Assembly: GCA_963844885.1 (NCBI GenBank)
Contig: CAWJQA010000016.1
Coordinates: 124,001-188,000 of the forward strand
Source: DATMER01 sp963844885
GTDB lineage: Bacteria; Acidobacteriota; Thermoanaerobaculia; Multivoradales; UBA5704
Length of the DNA: 64,000 nt
Direction of reading: 5' to 3'
How positions within the stretch are numbered: position 1 is the stretch's first letter; every line of letters begins with the position of its first letter. Made by a program: the position numbers and the translations under genes. The notes beneath the pieces were generated by a model. That model saw nothing but the letters and a program-made list of their open reading frames with translations, did no database searches and was not told the origin of the DNA. Positions 53,786 to 61,114 of this stretch are shown in pieces.

Positions 53786-54391
53786 ATGAATGTAGCAAAA
53801 GGGTTGCTGCGCGGTGCCTTGGCCCTTGCCATCGCAGCCGGTGCCGCAAGCATTGCCGCGCCGGCCAGCGCGACGACGCTCATCCGCGAAAGCCTCGACG
53901 GTCTCGTGGCGGGAAACCGCGCGGTCGTCGTCGGCGAGGTCGTGGATGCCAGCTCGTACTGGAACGAGGATCACACTTTCATCCTCACCGATGTCCGAGT
54001 CGCGGTTCACGAAGCCCTCAAGGGGGATGTGAGTGATCGCGAGATCACGGTCACGGTCATGGGCGGCCGCGTCGGCGAGCTGACCACGCTGATCGTGGGC
54101 GGGCCCGAGCTGATTCCGGGCAATTCGTACGTCCTGTTCCTCAATGAGGAGAACCTGCCGGGCGCTGAGCGTGCTCTCACCGTCCGCGATCTCTGCCAGG
54201 GGGCGTTCGACGTCGAGATCGGCCGCGGCGGCCTGCGCGCCGTCAGCCAGGCCAACAGCCATCCGCTGGTTCCCGACCGCCAGGGATATGTCGATGCGCC
54301 GGGCGGCGTCGAGGGGATGCCCCTCAACGCGATGATGCAGTCGATCCGTGAGACCGTGGACCGTCAGCGCACGCGCCAGGAGGTGCAGTGA
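53786..54391 (+). CDS. Secreted protein of unknown function, partner of a metalloprotease gene
   Basis: A 201-residue exported protein with a signal peptide (ALALAIAAGAASIAAPASA) and a beta-rich domain: AGNRAVVVGEVVDASSYWNE, FILTDVRVAVHEALKGDV, REITVTVMGGRVG and PGNSYVLFL. This layout is often found beside secreted matrixin-like proteases in Acidobacteriota-type genomes, but I know no function. The stop TGA overlaps the protease ATG (TGATG), so the two are translated together. Ribosome site AAGGAGG precedes ATG 53786. Confidence 0.75.
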   Translation: MNVAKGLLRGALALAIAAGAASIAAPASATTLIRESLDGLVAGNRAVVVGEVVDASSYWNEDHTFILTDVRVAVHEALKGDVSDREITVTVMGGRVGELTTLIVGGPELIPGNSYVLFLNEENLPGAERALTVRDLCQGAFDVEIGRGGLRAVSQANSHPLVPDRQGYVDAPGGVEGMPLNAMMQSIRETVDRQRTRQEVQ

Positions 54392-55032
54392 TGAACCGCT
54401 CCAGAATCGCAGCCTTCGCCCTCGTCGCGGCCGGCCTGGTCGCCTCGGCGGTGCCGTCGCACGCCTATCGCATGATCCAGCAGACCGGTGTCGGGCGCTA
54501 CAGCGCCGGCGCCGCGGTGGCGTGCAGCGCCGCCGGCGGGTTCACCCACTGGAACATCCGCAACATCTCCTGGCGCCTCAACACCGCCAACCAGGGCTCG
54601 GGCAAGAGCACCGCCCTGTCCAACGCCATGGCCGCCTGGACGAACGTGACCAGCGCCGACCACGTACTGACCTACGCCGGCACCACCACGGCGGGATGGT
54701 CCACCGACGGCATCAACACGCTGCTCTGGGCTTCGGGCAACGGCTGCACGGGCTCCTGCCTCGCCCTCACCGCGCTGGTCCTCCAGTCCGGCCAGGTGAT
54801 CGTCGAGACCGACGTGACCTTCAACAACACCTACACGTGGAACACCAACGGCTCCGACTACGACGTGCAGGCCGTGGCCACGCACGAGCTCGGCCACACC
54901 CTCGGCATCCACCACACCGAGCTGACCTCGACGCCGCGGCCGACCATGTACGCCTCGTACTTCGGCACCACGGGCCAGTCCCTGGAGACGGACGACAAGT
55001 CCGCCCTCCAGTGCGCCGAGAGCAAGTACTAG
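54391..55032 (+). CDS. Secreted matrixin-type metalloprotease (M10-like)
   Basis: A 213-residue metzincin with a signal peptide (AAFALVAAGLVASAVPSHA). The zinc motif HELGHTLGIHH is complete (HExxHxxGxxH), and the Met-turn follows in PTMYASY. The N-terminal part of the mature domain (FTHWNIRNISWRLNTANQG) matches the start of matrixin catalytic domains. Four cysteines (VACSAAG, NGCTGSC, ALQCAE) may form disulfides. ATG 54391 is chosen over the GTG at 54388. A strong terminator follows the stop. Confidence 0.92.
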   Translation: MNRSRIAAFALVAAGLVASAVPSHAYRMIQQTGVGRYSAGAAVACSAAGGFTHWNIRNISWRLNTANQGSGKSTALSNAMAAWTNVTSADHVLTYAGTTTAGWSTDGINTLLWASGNGCTGSCLALTALVLQSGQVIVETDVTFNNTYTWNTNGSDYDVQAVATHELGHTLGIHHTELTSTPRPTMYASYFGTTGQSLETDDKSALQCAESKY

Positions 55033-55048
55033 ATCCTGAGCCTCGCCG

Positions 55049-55080
55049 AGCCGCCGGGCCTCCGTCCGGCGGCTTTTTCT
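55049..55080 (+). terminator. Rho-independent terminator after the metalloprotease
   Basis: AGCCGCCGG and CCGGCGGCT form a perfect 9-bp stem (55049-55057, 55066-55074) followed by TTTTTCTTTCTTTT. It lies 17 bases after the stop codon. Confidence 0.9.
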
Positions 55081-55103
55081 TTCTTTTCCTTTATGATGGT
55101 CCG

Positions 55104-55568
55104 GTGCGAGCCGCCGCTCTTCTCCTCACCGCCCTCCTCTCCGCCTGCATGAGCTCCGCCTCCTCCCTGTCCTGCCACCTCGAAGCGCAGGCGCCCTCCC
55201 GGCTCCGCTTCGAGCTGGCGAACCGCTCGGAGACCGCGCTCTGGGTTCTCAAGTGGAACACGCCTCTCGAAGGCTGGAAGGGGACAATCCTCAAGATGAC
55301 CCGCGACGGCAAGGAAGTCCCCTATCAGGGACGCATGTTCAAGCGGGGCGATCCGGGCCGGGATGACTACATCGAGATCCCCGCCGGGGGCAAGGTGGAC
55401 GCCACGGTCGACCTGTCCGAGGTCTACGACGTCAGCCGGCCCGGGACCTACAAGGTCGAGGCGGACGGCGAGCTGATCGACGTCACCGCGGAGGCGCCTC
55501 CTCGCCCGCGCGACCGCCACCAGGGCCTGGCGCTCGACTGCAAGCCCGTGACGTTCCGGATACCGTAG
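55104..55568 (+). CDS. Lipoprotein resembling an M35 protease prodomain
   Basis: A 154-residue lipoprotein with lipobox LLSAC and GTG start 55104. The mature part reads like the N-terminal prodomain of M35 (deuterolysin) proteases: FELANRSETALWVLKWNTPLEG, then TRDGKEVPYQG, DYIEIPAGGKVDATVDLSEVYD and the closing PGTYKVEADG. No HExxH follows, so it is a free-standing prodomain-like module. Its place after a secreted metalloprotease gene suggests an inhibitor or chaperone role in the periplasm; this is inference. It probably has its own promoter because a terminator precedes it. Confidence 0.75.
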   Translation: MRAAALLLTALLSACMSSASSLSCHLEAQAPSRLRFELANRSETALWVLKWNTPLEGWKGTILKMTRDGKEVPYQGRMFKRGDPGRDDYIEIPAGGKVDATVDLSEVYDVSRPGTYKVEADGELIDVTAEAPPRPRDRHQGLALDCKPVTFRIP

Positions 55569-55738
55569 GACCCTCCGGCCCCTTCGATCCGGAGGAAAGG
55601 TCACCGTGCCCGTCCTCCAAAGAGGACGCACCCAACCGCTCCTCTGCCTGGAATCCCTTTGAAATCAACGATATCGATCCTTGGCATCCGCTTTGCTATT
55701 TAGGATTGCGACCGACGCATCCAACCAAGGAGAGATCC

Positions 55739-56347
55739 ATGAGAAGCATACCGTTCACCGCCGCCGTCGTCGCCCTCAGCCTGACCACCGCCGCCTGGGG
55801 ACAAGACTGGGGCCATGACCGCTGGAACAATCCGCACGGCGATCAGGGCGGGTACGGATATCCGGGCCACTCGGGCTACGGCAACGTCGCCGCGCTGGCG
55901 CGCGAGATCGCGCAGACAGCGGACTGGATTCACCATAAATACGAGCGCAACAACCGCCGTCCGGACCGTGACGAAGCGCGGGTGGCCGTGGCCCTCCACG
56001 AGTTGGAGGAGCAGGCGATCCGCTTCTACGAGGGCGTGGACGGTTACGGCCGAGGCTCCCGCGGGTCCCGTGACTTCGAAAACCTGCTCCGGGCCTTCGA
56101 CGCCACGTCGGAAACCTTGCGATACATCGCGCGGCGCCCCTACGTCGACGAGGGCATGGACCGCATCTGGTCGCTGCTCACCCAGATGGATAGCGGCTAC
56201 GGCGTGAGCGGCCGCTACGGCCGCGGCTGGGCCCGGGACCGCAACAACGGATACGACCGCTACGACCACGACGATCACGACCGGCGCGACGGCCGGGACC
56301 GCTGGGACCGCCGCGACGACGACCGCTACCGCCCGCCCGTCAACTGA
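55739..56347 (+). CDS. Secreted Tyr/Gly/Asp/Arg-rich protein
   Basis: A 202-residue protein with a signal peptide (IPFTAAVVALSLTTAAWG) and a good ribosome site (AAGGAGAGATCC). A helical middle (VAALAREIAQTADWIHHKYE) is flanked by low-complexity regions, and the tail is dense in Tyr, Asp, Arg and His with repeats such as DHDDHDRRDGRDRWDRRDD. The tail may bind metal or polyanions. No family recognised. A perfect terminator follows the stop. Confidence 0.75.
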   Translation: MRSIPFTAAVVALSLTTAAWGQDWGHDRWNNPHGDQGGYGYPGHSGYGNVAALAREIAQTADWIHHKYERNNRRPDRDEARVAVALHELEEQAIRFYEGVDGYGRGSRGSRDFENLLRAFDATSETLRYIARRPYVDEGMDRIWSLLTQMDSGYGVSGRYGRGWARDRNNGYDRYDHDDHDRRDGRDRWDRRDDDRYRPPVN

Positions 56348-56373
56348 TCCTCGTCCGAACCCGACCGACTCCC

Positions 56374-56413
56374 GAGGGAGCGCGCCCAGGCGCGCTCCCT
56401 CGTTTCCTTTCTT
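56374..56413 (+). terminator. Rho-independent terminator
   Basis: GAGGGAGCGCGC and GCGCGCTCCCTC form a perfect 12-bp stem around a short loop, followed by a T-rich tract. It separates the secreted protein gene from the convergent PD-(D/E)XK gene and may serve both. Confidence 0.88.
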
Positions 56414-56418
56414 CCCCC

Positions 56419-57000
56419 TCAATAGGCGCGAGGCTCGAAGCCTTCGGGAACCTGAAGCTCGAAATGCCCGTCGTGGACCCTGGCAAGGTAGATCCCTTCT
56501 TTCAGAACCTTCTGCCGGAGATTCTCCGGCGCGTCGACAGCGGCGAGGATGCCGTAGAGCTTCTTGCCTTCGTAGCCAGGGAAGAAGTCGTGGAAATCGT
56601 GGAGCATCTTCCGCATCTGATCGAGGGCGTCCTCCCGGAGATGGCTCTTGACCTCGACCACGAAAACGTGGTCCCGGGTCTTGGAGCTGGCAAGGACGTC
56701 CAGTTCCATGGAGCGGCCGTTGTTGCGTGCCTTGGCCCTGGGGAAGATCAGATCCATCCCGAACCGGTCGTGCAGAATCTTCGTCATGGACGGTAAAGCC
56801 AGGCCTTCAGTAAAGCTACCGAACTTCTCGCCGAGGCCACCGATCTGCTTGCCGAGATTCTTCAACTGCCGGTCGGTCTCCTTCAACTGCCGGCCGGTCT
56901 CCTTCATCTGCCGGTCGGTCTCCTTCATCTGCCGGTCGGTCTCCGCTGAGGACACCGCCAGGGACGCCACCAGATCCTTCAACTCTTGATCGGTCATCAA
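56419..57000 (-). CDS. DUF3782-like coiled-coil / PD-(D/E)XK protein
   Basis: A 193-residue protein. Residues about 20-47 are four exact or near-exact heptads of the form ETDRQMK (21-bp tandem repeat), giving a coiled coil, and the C-terminal half has a nuclease-like core with SMELDVLASS and FVVEVKSHL, the D...ExK pattern of PD-(D/E)XK folds. Proteins like this (DUF3782 and relatives) are common in Cyanobacteria and thermophiles, without known function. Heptad number may vary between strains. The start is ATG 57000 or 56997. Confidence 0.82.
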   Translation of the reverse strand: MMTDQELKDLVASLAVSSAETDRQMKETDRQMKETGRQLKETDRQLKNLGKQIGGLGEKFGSFTEGLALPSMTKILHDRFGMDLIFPRAKARNNGRSMELDVLASSKTRDHVFVVEVKSHLREDALDQMRKMLHDFHDFFPGYEGKKLYGILAAVDAPENLRQKVLKEGIYLARVHDGHFELQVPEGFEPRAY

Positions 57001-57156
57001 GCTTTGTTCTCCCGAGAGACATATCCGTCAACCGCAGGGCATCCTACCACAAGACCCGGTGTCCGGCATGGGCCATCTACCGTCCTGTGCGACCCATGCC
57101 CGGAGGCATGAGCGAGCCCATTCTTCCCCGAGAAGCGCGGGGTGTAGACTCCCGCC

Positions 57157-57462
57157 ATGGACCTCCCGGACCCTGTGCGCAAGCTTTTCTGGGATACGGA
57201 TGTCCGGCTGCGCTGGGACCGTCATCGCGAGGCGATCATCGGCCGCGTCCTCGCGAGCGGGACCTGGGCCGACGTGACCTGGTTGCGCAAGACGGTCGGC
57301 GATCCGGCCCTCCGCGAATGGATTCTGCGCCACGAGGGCCGCGGGCTCACCCCGCAGCAGCTCCGATTCTGGCAGCTCCTCCTCGACCTCCCCCGCCGCG
57401 AGGTGGACCGGTGGCTGCGCAGCCCGTCCCGCCAGGTCTGGGACCACCGGGCGGAGCCGTGA
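57157..57462 (+). CDS. Putative antitoxin of an AbiEii-type pair (DUF6922-like)
   Basis: A 101-residue protein, rich in Trp and Arg, starting MDLPDPVRKLFWDTDVRLRW. The helical middle and the LTPQQLRFWQLLLDLPR segment match the short proteins that precede AbiEii-like nucleotidyltransferase toxins. Its stop overlaps the GTG start of the toxin gene (GTGA at 57459-57462). It likely acts as antitoxin, but this rests on position. Confidence 0.8.
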   Translation: MDLPDPVRKLFWDTDVRLRWDRHREAIIGRVLASGTWADVTWLRKTVGDPALREWILRHEGRGLTPQQLRFWQLLLDLPRREVDRWLRSPSRQVWDHRAEP

Positions 57463-58094
57463 GCTTCCATCCCGAGATTCTGAAGGCCCGGCAACGGGAC
57501 GTTCTGCAAAACCTGGGGCCGGCAGCGAGCCGCCACGGCTTCTACCTCGGCGGAGGCACCGCCATCGCTCTTCACCTCGGGCATCGCCGCTCCGTCGATT
57601 TCGACTGGTTCCGGCAGCCCCTCATCGAAGAGCCCCTGGAGCTGGCGCGCGAGCTTCAGGAGGAGGGAATTCCCTTCGTCGCCGGCTGGACCCGGCAAAG
57701 CACACTGTATGGGACGGTCCGAGGGGTCCGGGTGAGCTTCTTTCGGTTTCGCTATCGACTCCTGGCCCCGCTGGTTCTCTGGCCGGACGCCGGCTGCCAG
57801 CTCGCCGCGCTCGAGGATCTGGCGTGCATGAAGCTCTCGGCGATCAGCCAACGCGGCTCGCGCAAGGATTTCGTCGATCTCTTCGCCCTGGGCCGGCACG
57901 GCTTTTCCCTCCAGCAGATGCTCGGCTGGTACCGCGAGAAATTCGAGGTCGACGATGTCGCCCATCTCCTCTATGCCCTCGTCTACTTCGACGATGCCGA
58001 CGTGGAGCCCAGACCTTCCATGATCTGGAAGGTGAGCTGGCGCGAGGTCAAGGCGACGCTGCGGGAATGGGTCCGGTCGATCGAAGGGGATTGA
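57459..58094 (+). CDS. Nucleotidyltransferase toxin, AbiEii/AbiGii family
   Basis: A 211-residue DUF1814-type nucleotidyltransferase. The catalytic region is FYLGGGTAIALHLGHRRSVDFDWF, where GG-T-A, GHR-S and the D-F-D acidic pair are the family motifs; ALEDLACMKLSAISQRGSRKDFVDLFAL is the conserved second half. Toxins of this family modify tRNA or GTP pools in type IV toxin–antitoxin systems and abortive infection. It forms an operon with the short gene before it and borders a low-GC accessory segment. Confidence 0.9.
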   Translation: MSFHPEILKARQRDVLQNLGPAASRHGFYLGGGTAIALHLGHRRSVDFDWFRQPLIEEPLELARELQEEGIPFVAGWTRQSTLYGTVRGVRVSFFRFRYRLLAPLVLWPDAGCQLAALEDLACMKLSAISQRGSRKDFVDLFALGRHGFSLQQMLGWYREKFEVDDVAHLLYALVYFDDADVEPRPSMIWKVSWREVKATLREWVRSIEGD

Positions 58095-58129
58095 GGTGGC
58101 GCGGCACGCGCCGGACAGGGCGAAGTCTT

Positions 58130-58136
58130 GTTAGCC
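58130..58136. other. attC-like core motif, site 4
   Basis: GTTAGCC on the + strand (GGCTAAC on the gene strand) begins two bases after the stop codon of the adjacent gene, which reads TGATGGCTAACAAG. It is one mismatch from the GTTRRRY core of integron attC sites and is the right-hand member of the set at 58842, 59582 and 60106. It also marks the change from high to low GC. Confidence 0.35.
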
Positions 58137-58137
58137 A

Positions 58138-58773
58138 TCATTTCGAGAACTTAAACGAGGTCTTGATCTTTTGGATCACGGGTTTCCAAATGACGGCCTC
58201 GGACTCGCGGTAGGATAGATTAATCTTCACAGTAGCGTTGGGAAGAAATACTTGGCAGACCCAAACAAGGACTGGGCCTTTCGGGCCAGTGCGACGGTAG
58301 TGCGCGACCATCGAGGGATGACCATCCAAACTCTCGATCGTAGTCCCGAGGTAATTGAGAAGCTCAAGCCTCTGTTGCGGAAGTAGTCTCCTGAGCTGGC
58401 TCGCCATTTCGCCATCAAGCTCCTTGAGGTCTGCAGGCGTAGCCGCACGGAGTTCGGCTGGTGAGGCTACAGGTGGCGTGGTATAAGTGACACGCACCGC
58501 TGCGTAGGTTGTTAGGGGCATAGAATTGGCTGCGATAAGGACCACGTCGCTACCGGCAGACGGGTCGATGCCTGATAAATCTAGCACAGCCTGCGTCAAC
58601 GTCTCGATAACTGCGTTGTAGTCCTTGCCGACCAGCCACCATGTCTTCGGTAATTCCAGTTGAATCCCGTGCGGCAGCTTGACCGTTGTAAAGTGTGAGT
58701 CGTCGGCGCGGACGGGTAACCTCAGCAAAAAGGTGAAGGCAATAAATCCGATTACTGCGGTTTTCATATGCAT
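58138..58773 (-). CDS. Secreted protein of unknown function in low-GC segment
   Basis: A 211-residue protein with a signal peptide (KTAVIGFIAFTFLLRLPVRA) and a mature part starting DDSHFTTVKLPHGIQLELPKTWWLVGKD, a pattern like PsbP/DcrB-type periplasmic proteins. A helical insert (ADLKELDGEMASQLRRLL) and a beta-rich end (VKINLSYRESEAV) follow. Codon use and GC (about half) differ clearly from the rest of the window, so it was probably acquired. It stands as a single gene between two attC-like motifs. The start is ATG 58773 or 58767. Confidence 0.7.
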   Translation of the reverse strand: MHMKTAVIGFIAFTFLLRLPVRADDSHFTTVKLPHGIQLELPKTWWLVGKDYNAVIETLTQAVLDLSGIDPSAGSDVVLIAANSMPLTTYAAVRVTYTTPPVASPAELRAATPADLKELDGEMASQLRRLLPQQRLELLNYLGTTIESLDGHPSMVAHYRRTGPKGPVLVWVCQVFLPNATVKINLSYRESEAVIWKPVIQKIKTSFKFSK

Positions 58774-58782
58774 GTGCTTGTC

Positions 58783-58848
58783 CTGCCCTCTGACGTTGGT
58801 GGAGGTGAACTGCGACTCCATCTGTCCGCTTGACCGCCCGAGCTAACC
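58783..58848. other. attC-like palindromic spacer, site 3
   Basis: The spacer between the TIR gene and the secreted-protein gene holds, on the gene strand, GGTTAGC over the TIR stop, then GGCGGTCAAGCGGACAG and further on CCAACGTCAGAGGGC. The TCAAGCGGAC block is reminiscent of attC L boxes, but the core order is not canonical, so this is at best a degenerate site. Confidence 0.3.
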
Positions 58849-59544
58849 GCTCATCTCCTTGATTTTGCGCAAAACGCGACCCAATTCGTAAAAACTTTCC
58901 TCTACCTTGCTGTGAAACCGGATCGTCAGCAGGCCCGCCAAATTCGAGGGTTCCTCAATGCCGTCTTGCTCGATCAAGATGACACGCTCGAAACCCAGGC
59001 GACCCTGAAAAAGCCCAGCTTCGTGGATGACGTTCTGGCGGGCGCGAGCAACTCCCTCATTGGTTAGATCCTCAGCGGTACACACTATCACCGCCATGCT
59101 ACATCGGTCTAGCATAGTTTTCAGGACATCGACAATGTGCTGTGATGTGCGGGTCTCAGTCTCGAAGGCTTCAACGTCAAGCCCGTGTTCAATGCGAAGT
59201 AGCCGCTCAACTGACATCCATTCCAGAGAACTGCGACCGTGCCCGAGAAAAACTCGGCCAACGCTGGTCACCGGAACACCACCTATTGGTATTGCCTCAA
59301 GGTTCGAGATCAACGTCCGCAAGAGAGCTATAGCACTTGAACGGAATGAACTGGGTTCGCTCAAGTCGTACCCGTCGATCAACCGCTGGTACTCGCGTAC
59401 CGCCCTAGACTCCGGCCCTAGCATGCTGCGGAGAACTCCAAGCGGAGATCTCCAGAAGCTCACATTGGTAGGCTGGAGCCTCTCGGCTTTATTAGCAATG
59501 ACCTGCAACATTTTGACACCTGGAGTCTCCGTGGATTTGGCCAT
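58843..59544 (-). CDS. TIR-like effector (Cap12/Pycsar-type, PF10137-like)
   Basis: A 233-residue protein. The C-terminal domain (residues about 95-230) fits the predicted nucleotide-binding TIR family found as NADase effectors in CBASS and Pycsar defence: GRVFLGHGRSSLEW, then CSMAVIVCTAEDL, ARQNVIHEAGLFQGRLG with the conserved Glu (about 175), and ERVILIEQDGIEEPSNLAG. The N-terminal domain (1-90) is helical and not recognised. No cyclase lies beside it, so either it senses by its own N-domain or it is a lone cassette gene. The DNA is low in GC. ATG 59544; the stop lies within an attC-like motif. Confidence 0.88.
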   Translation of the reverse strand: MAKSTETPGVKMLQVIANKAERLQPTNVSFWRSPLGVLRSMLGPESRAVREYQRLIDGYDLSEPSSFRSSAIALLRTLISNLEAIPIGGVPVTSVGRVFLGHGRSSLEWMSVERLLRIEHGLDVEAFETETRTSQHIVDVLKTMLDRCSMAVIVCTAEDLTNEGVARARQNVIHEAGLFQGRLGFERVILIEQDGIEEPSNLAGLLTIRFHSKVEESFYELGRVLRKIKEMSG

Positions 59545-59581
59545 GGTTTATCGTTCCCTCGGAGAGGTGAGGCTCACTGGT

Positions 59582-59588
59582 GTTAGCC
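59582..59588. other. attC-like core motif, site 2
   Basis: GTTAGCC on the + strand; on the gene strand GGCTAAC contains the TAA stop codon of the coiled-coil membrane protein. A stop codon lying inside the motif is a hallmark of integron cassettes. The following spacer to the TIR start is only 38 bp. Confidence 0.35.
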
Positions 59589-60053
59589 GACACTCCCGCG
59601 TTGCGGGCGCGCACCAAGGGCGCGCTCAGCCATCGCTAGACCATCTGCTACTTTTCTCACAGAGGCGAGCGTTACCTTTGCATCCTGCCGGTGACGTTCC
59701 ATCGACAGAACATCCGGTGGTGCTGCGACAACCGAATCGAACTCAGCGTCAAGCTGCGTTTCCAATTTCTGGGCTTCGGCAATCTGACTCTCAAGCTCAG
59801 GAAGAGAGAACGGCTTCTCTTGAACCAGCAGGTGGCGCAGCGACATGAGCTGTACACGAACTTGGCTCACCGTAAGCCGCGCCTCTACGAGAGTCTGGAG
59901 TGCATCGGTTTTCTTATCATTTGCAAGGAGGCACCGCGAAAACCGCGCAGTGAAGATGCTGTGGACAAGACCCATAATCGCCAAGACGAGGGCTGCGATG
60001 GAAACCCAGAGACTTGGCGGTTGCTGCGCGAGCTTTGCAAGAAAGTTTGTCAT
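59583..60053 (-). CDS. Single-pass membrane coiled-coil protein in low-GC segment
   Basis: A 156-residue protein with one N-terminal membrane helix (LWVSIAALVLAIMGLVHSIF) and a long helical, probably coiled-coil, cytosolic part (residues about 45-140, including LVEARLTVSQVRVQLMSLRHLL and QIAEAQKLETQLDAEFDSV). No family recognised. It precedes the TIR gene on the same strand by 38 bp, so it could be its membrane partner, but each gene is also bounded by attC-like motifs and may simply be an independent cassette. Confidence 0.7.
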   Translation of the reverse strand: MTNFLAKLAQQPPSLWVSIAALVLAIMGLVHSIFTARFSRCLLANDKKTDALQTLVEARLTVSQVRVQLMSLRHLLVQEKPFSLPELESQIAEAQKLETQLDAEFDSVVAAPPDVLSMERHRQDAKVTLASVRKVADGLAMAERALGARPQRGSVG

Positions 60054-60105
60054 AGAGAATCCTTGTCGCGGCTTGAGATTGCCCCTCGCAAGCGCTAGCC
60101 CCGAC

Positions 60106-60112
60106 GTTGGGT
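60106..60112. other. attC-like core motif, site 1
   Basis: GTTGGGT on the + strand is an exact match to GTTRRRY (ACCCAAC, matching RYYYAAC, on the gene strand). It lies about 50 bases before the membrane coiled-coil gene, next to the small palindrome AGCGCTAGC, and marks the left boundary of the low-GC stretch. Confidence 0.35.
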
Positions 60113-60119
60113 ACTATTC

Positions 60120-60559
60120 TACCTCCGTCCCTAATTTTCTCCAAGAACAGAGAGGCTGCTGCATAAGCCTACTCTACAGGACGAACCTGGCCTGCCTCTT
60201 TGGTGGTGCGAGGTGTCGAGGGTCCTGCTGGGCTCGTCATCTGGTCACAGCCGGCCACGAAGTCTCATCCTCTCCGTCGCCACGATTCTGAACAGGCCCC
60301 CCAAGGGTCATCCCGCACGATCCAGGCGCGTAGCGCGACGCCATCGATGGCTGAGAGGGAGACGTCCCGGCGTTTCGGGACCCGGTGAGGTTTCGGGTAA
60401 CGGACTGGGGCCGGCTCTACAGGTCTATCCTGACGGGGTAACGATGGCGCCATCCGTCTCCGCTCCATAGCCGGCGAGACGCCGGCGCTCCCAGGGAAGG
60501 AAACTCCGGAGAAGGCGCCTGCTGCGAGCGCCCGGCGAAACTGGTAGTCTCCTCCGGCC
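60120..60559. other. Intergenic region without recognised gene
   Basis: About 440 bases with no credible gene. GC rises back to the level of the rest of the window across it. A small hairpin, GCCGGCG-AGA-CGCCGGC (60473-60489), is present. Open frames on the reverse strand lack start signals and any recognisable protein. Confidence 0.5.
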
Positions 60560-60628
60560 ATGAACGAGAATGCCTCTGACATCGAGGTCACGTTCGCTCT
60601 GATCGGGCAAGGGGAACCCGTCGAATGA
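60560..60628 (+). CDS. 22-residue open frame coupled to the next gene
   Basis: ATG 60560 opens a frame of 22 residues, MNENASDIEVTFALIGQGEP plus two, whose TGA overlaps the next ATG (ATGA at 60625-60628). It could be a leader peptide or the remnant of a longer gene; the acidic start followed by a strand and a Gly turn is reminiscent of the start of a larger domain that has been lost. Confidence 0.35.
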   Translation: MNENASDIEVTFALIGQGEPVE

Positions 60629-60969
60629 CCCAGCACGCCTCTCTCTCGCCCGAACGGTGGTCGGCATTCAGCCTCGACCAGCAGATCCTGATGATCGGCA
60701 ATGAGATGAATCGGGCCGCTCGTTGGATGCAGCCCGAGGATCGGACGAGCCTGGATCTTTCTTATGAGCGGGTCTTGCGCCTGGTCGATCTCACCGTCGA
60801 AGTCAACAGCCGTCCCACTCTCCGGCGGGAGCTCCTCCGCTGGCGAGATGTCGTCGCGGAGCTCTACATCAGTCCCGAAGCGGACCCCGCTGCGCACGCC
60901 GCCGCCTTCCGGGTTCTGCTGCTCTTCACACCGGTCGCGGCAGAGCAGATCCCCTACGTGCTGGGCTGA
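60625..60969 (+). CDS. Small helical protein, unknown function
   Basis: A 114-residue protein, all-helical by pattern: LDQQILMIGNEMNRAARWM, then YERVLRLVDLTVEV and LRRELLRWRDVVAELY. The layout resembles the small partners of nucleotidyltransferase (HEPN/MNT-like) genes, but the HEPN R-x4-6-H motif is not present, so this is only a resemblance. Translation appears coupled to a 22-residue frame just before it. Confidence 0.6.
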   Translation: MTQHASLSPERWSAFSLDQQILMIGNEMNRAARWMQPEDRTSLDLSYERVLRLVDLTVEVNSRPTLRRELLRWRDVVAELYISPEADPAAHAAAFRVLLLFTPVAAEQIPYVLG

Positions 60970-61114
60970 TCGGCTCCGCAAAGCTCCCCAGCAGCGGTCC
61001 CCCGGCAGGCGATCCCTTTCGCTCCCGGCACGCGCTCATTCCCGCCCGAGGCGCCTTGATGCCCGACGGAAACGCCTCCGCCCGCTACGGGAGCGCCTCC
61101 GCCCGCTGCGGGAG

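Noticed and set aside
58783..58848. A clean, canonical attC site between the TIR and secreted-protein genes
   Set aside because: The core elements are in an unusual order (GTTAGC before CCAAC), so I list it only as a degenerate candidate.
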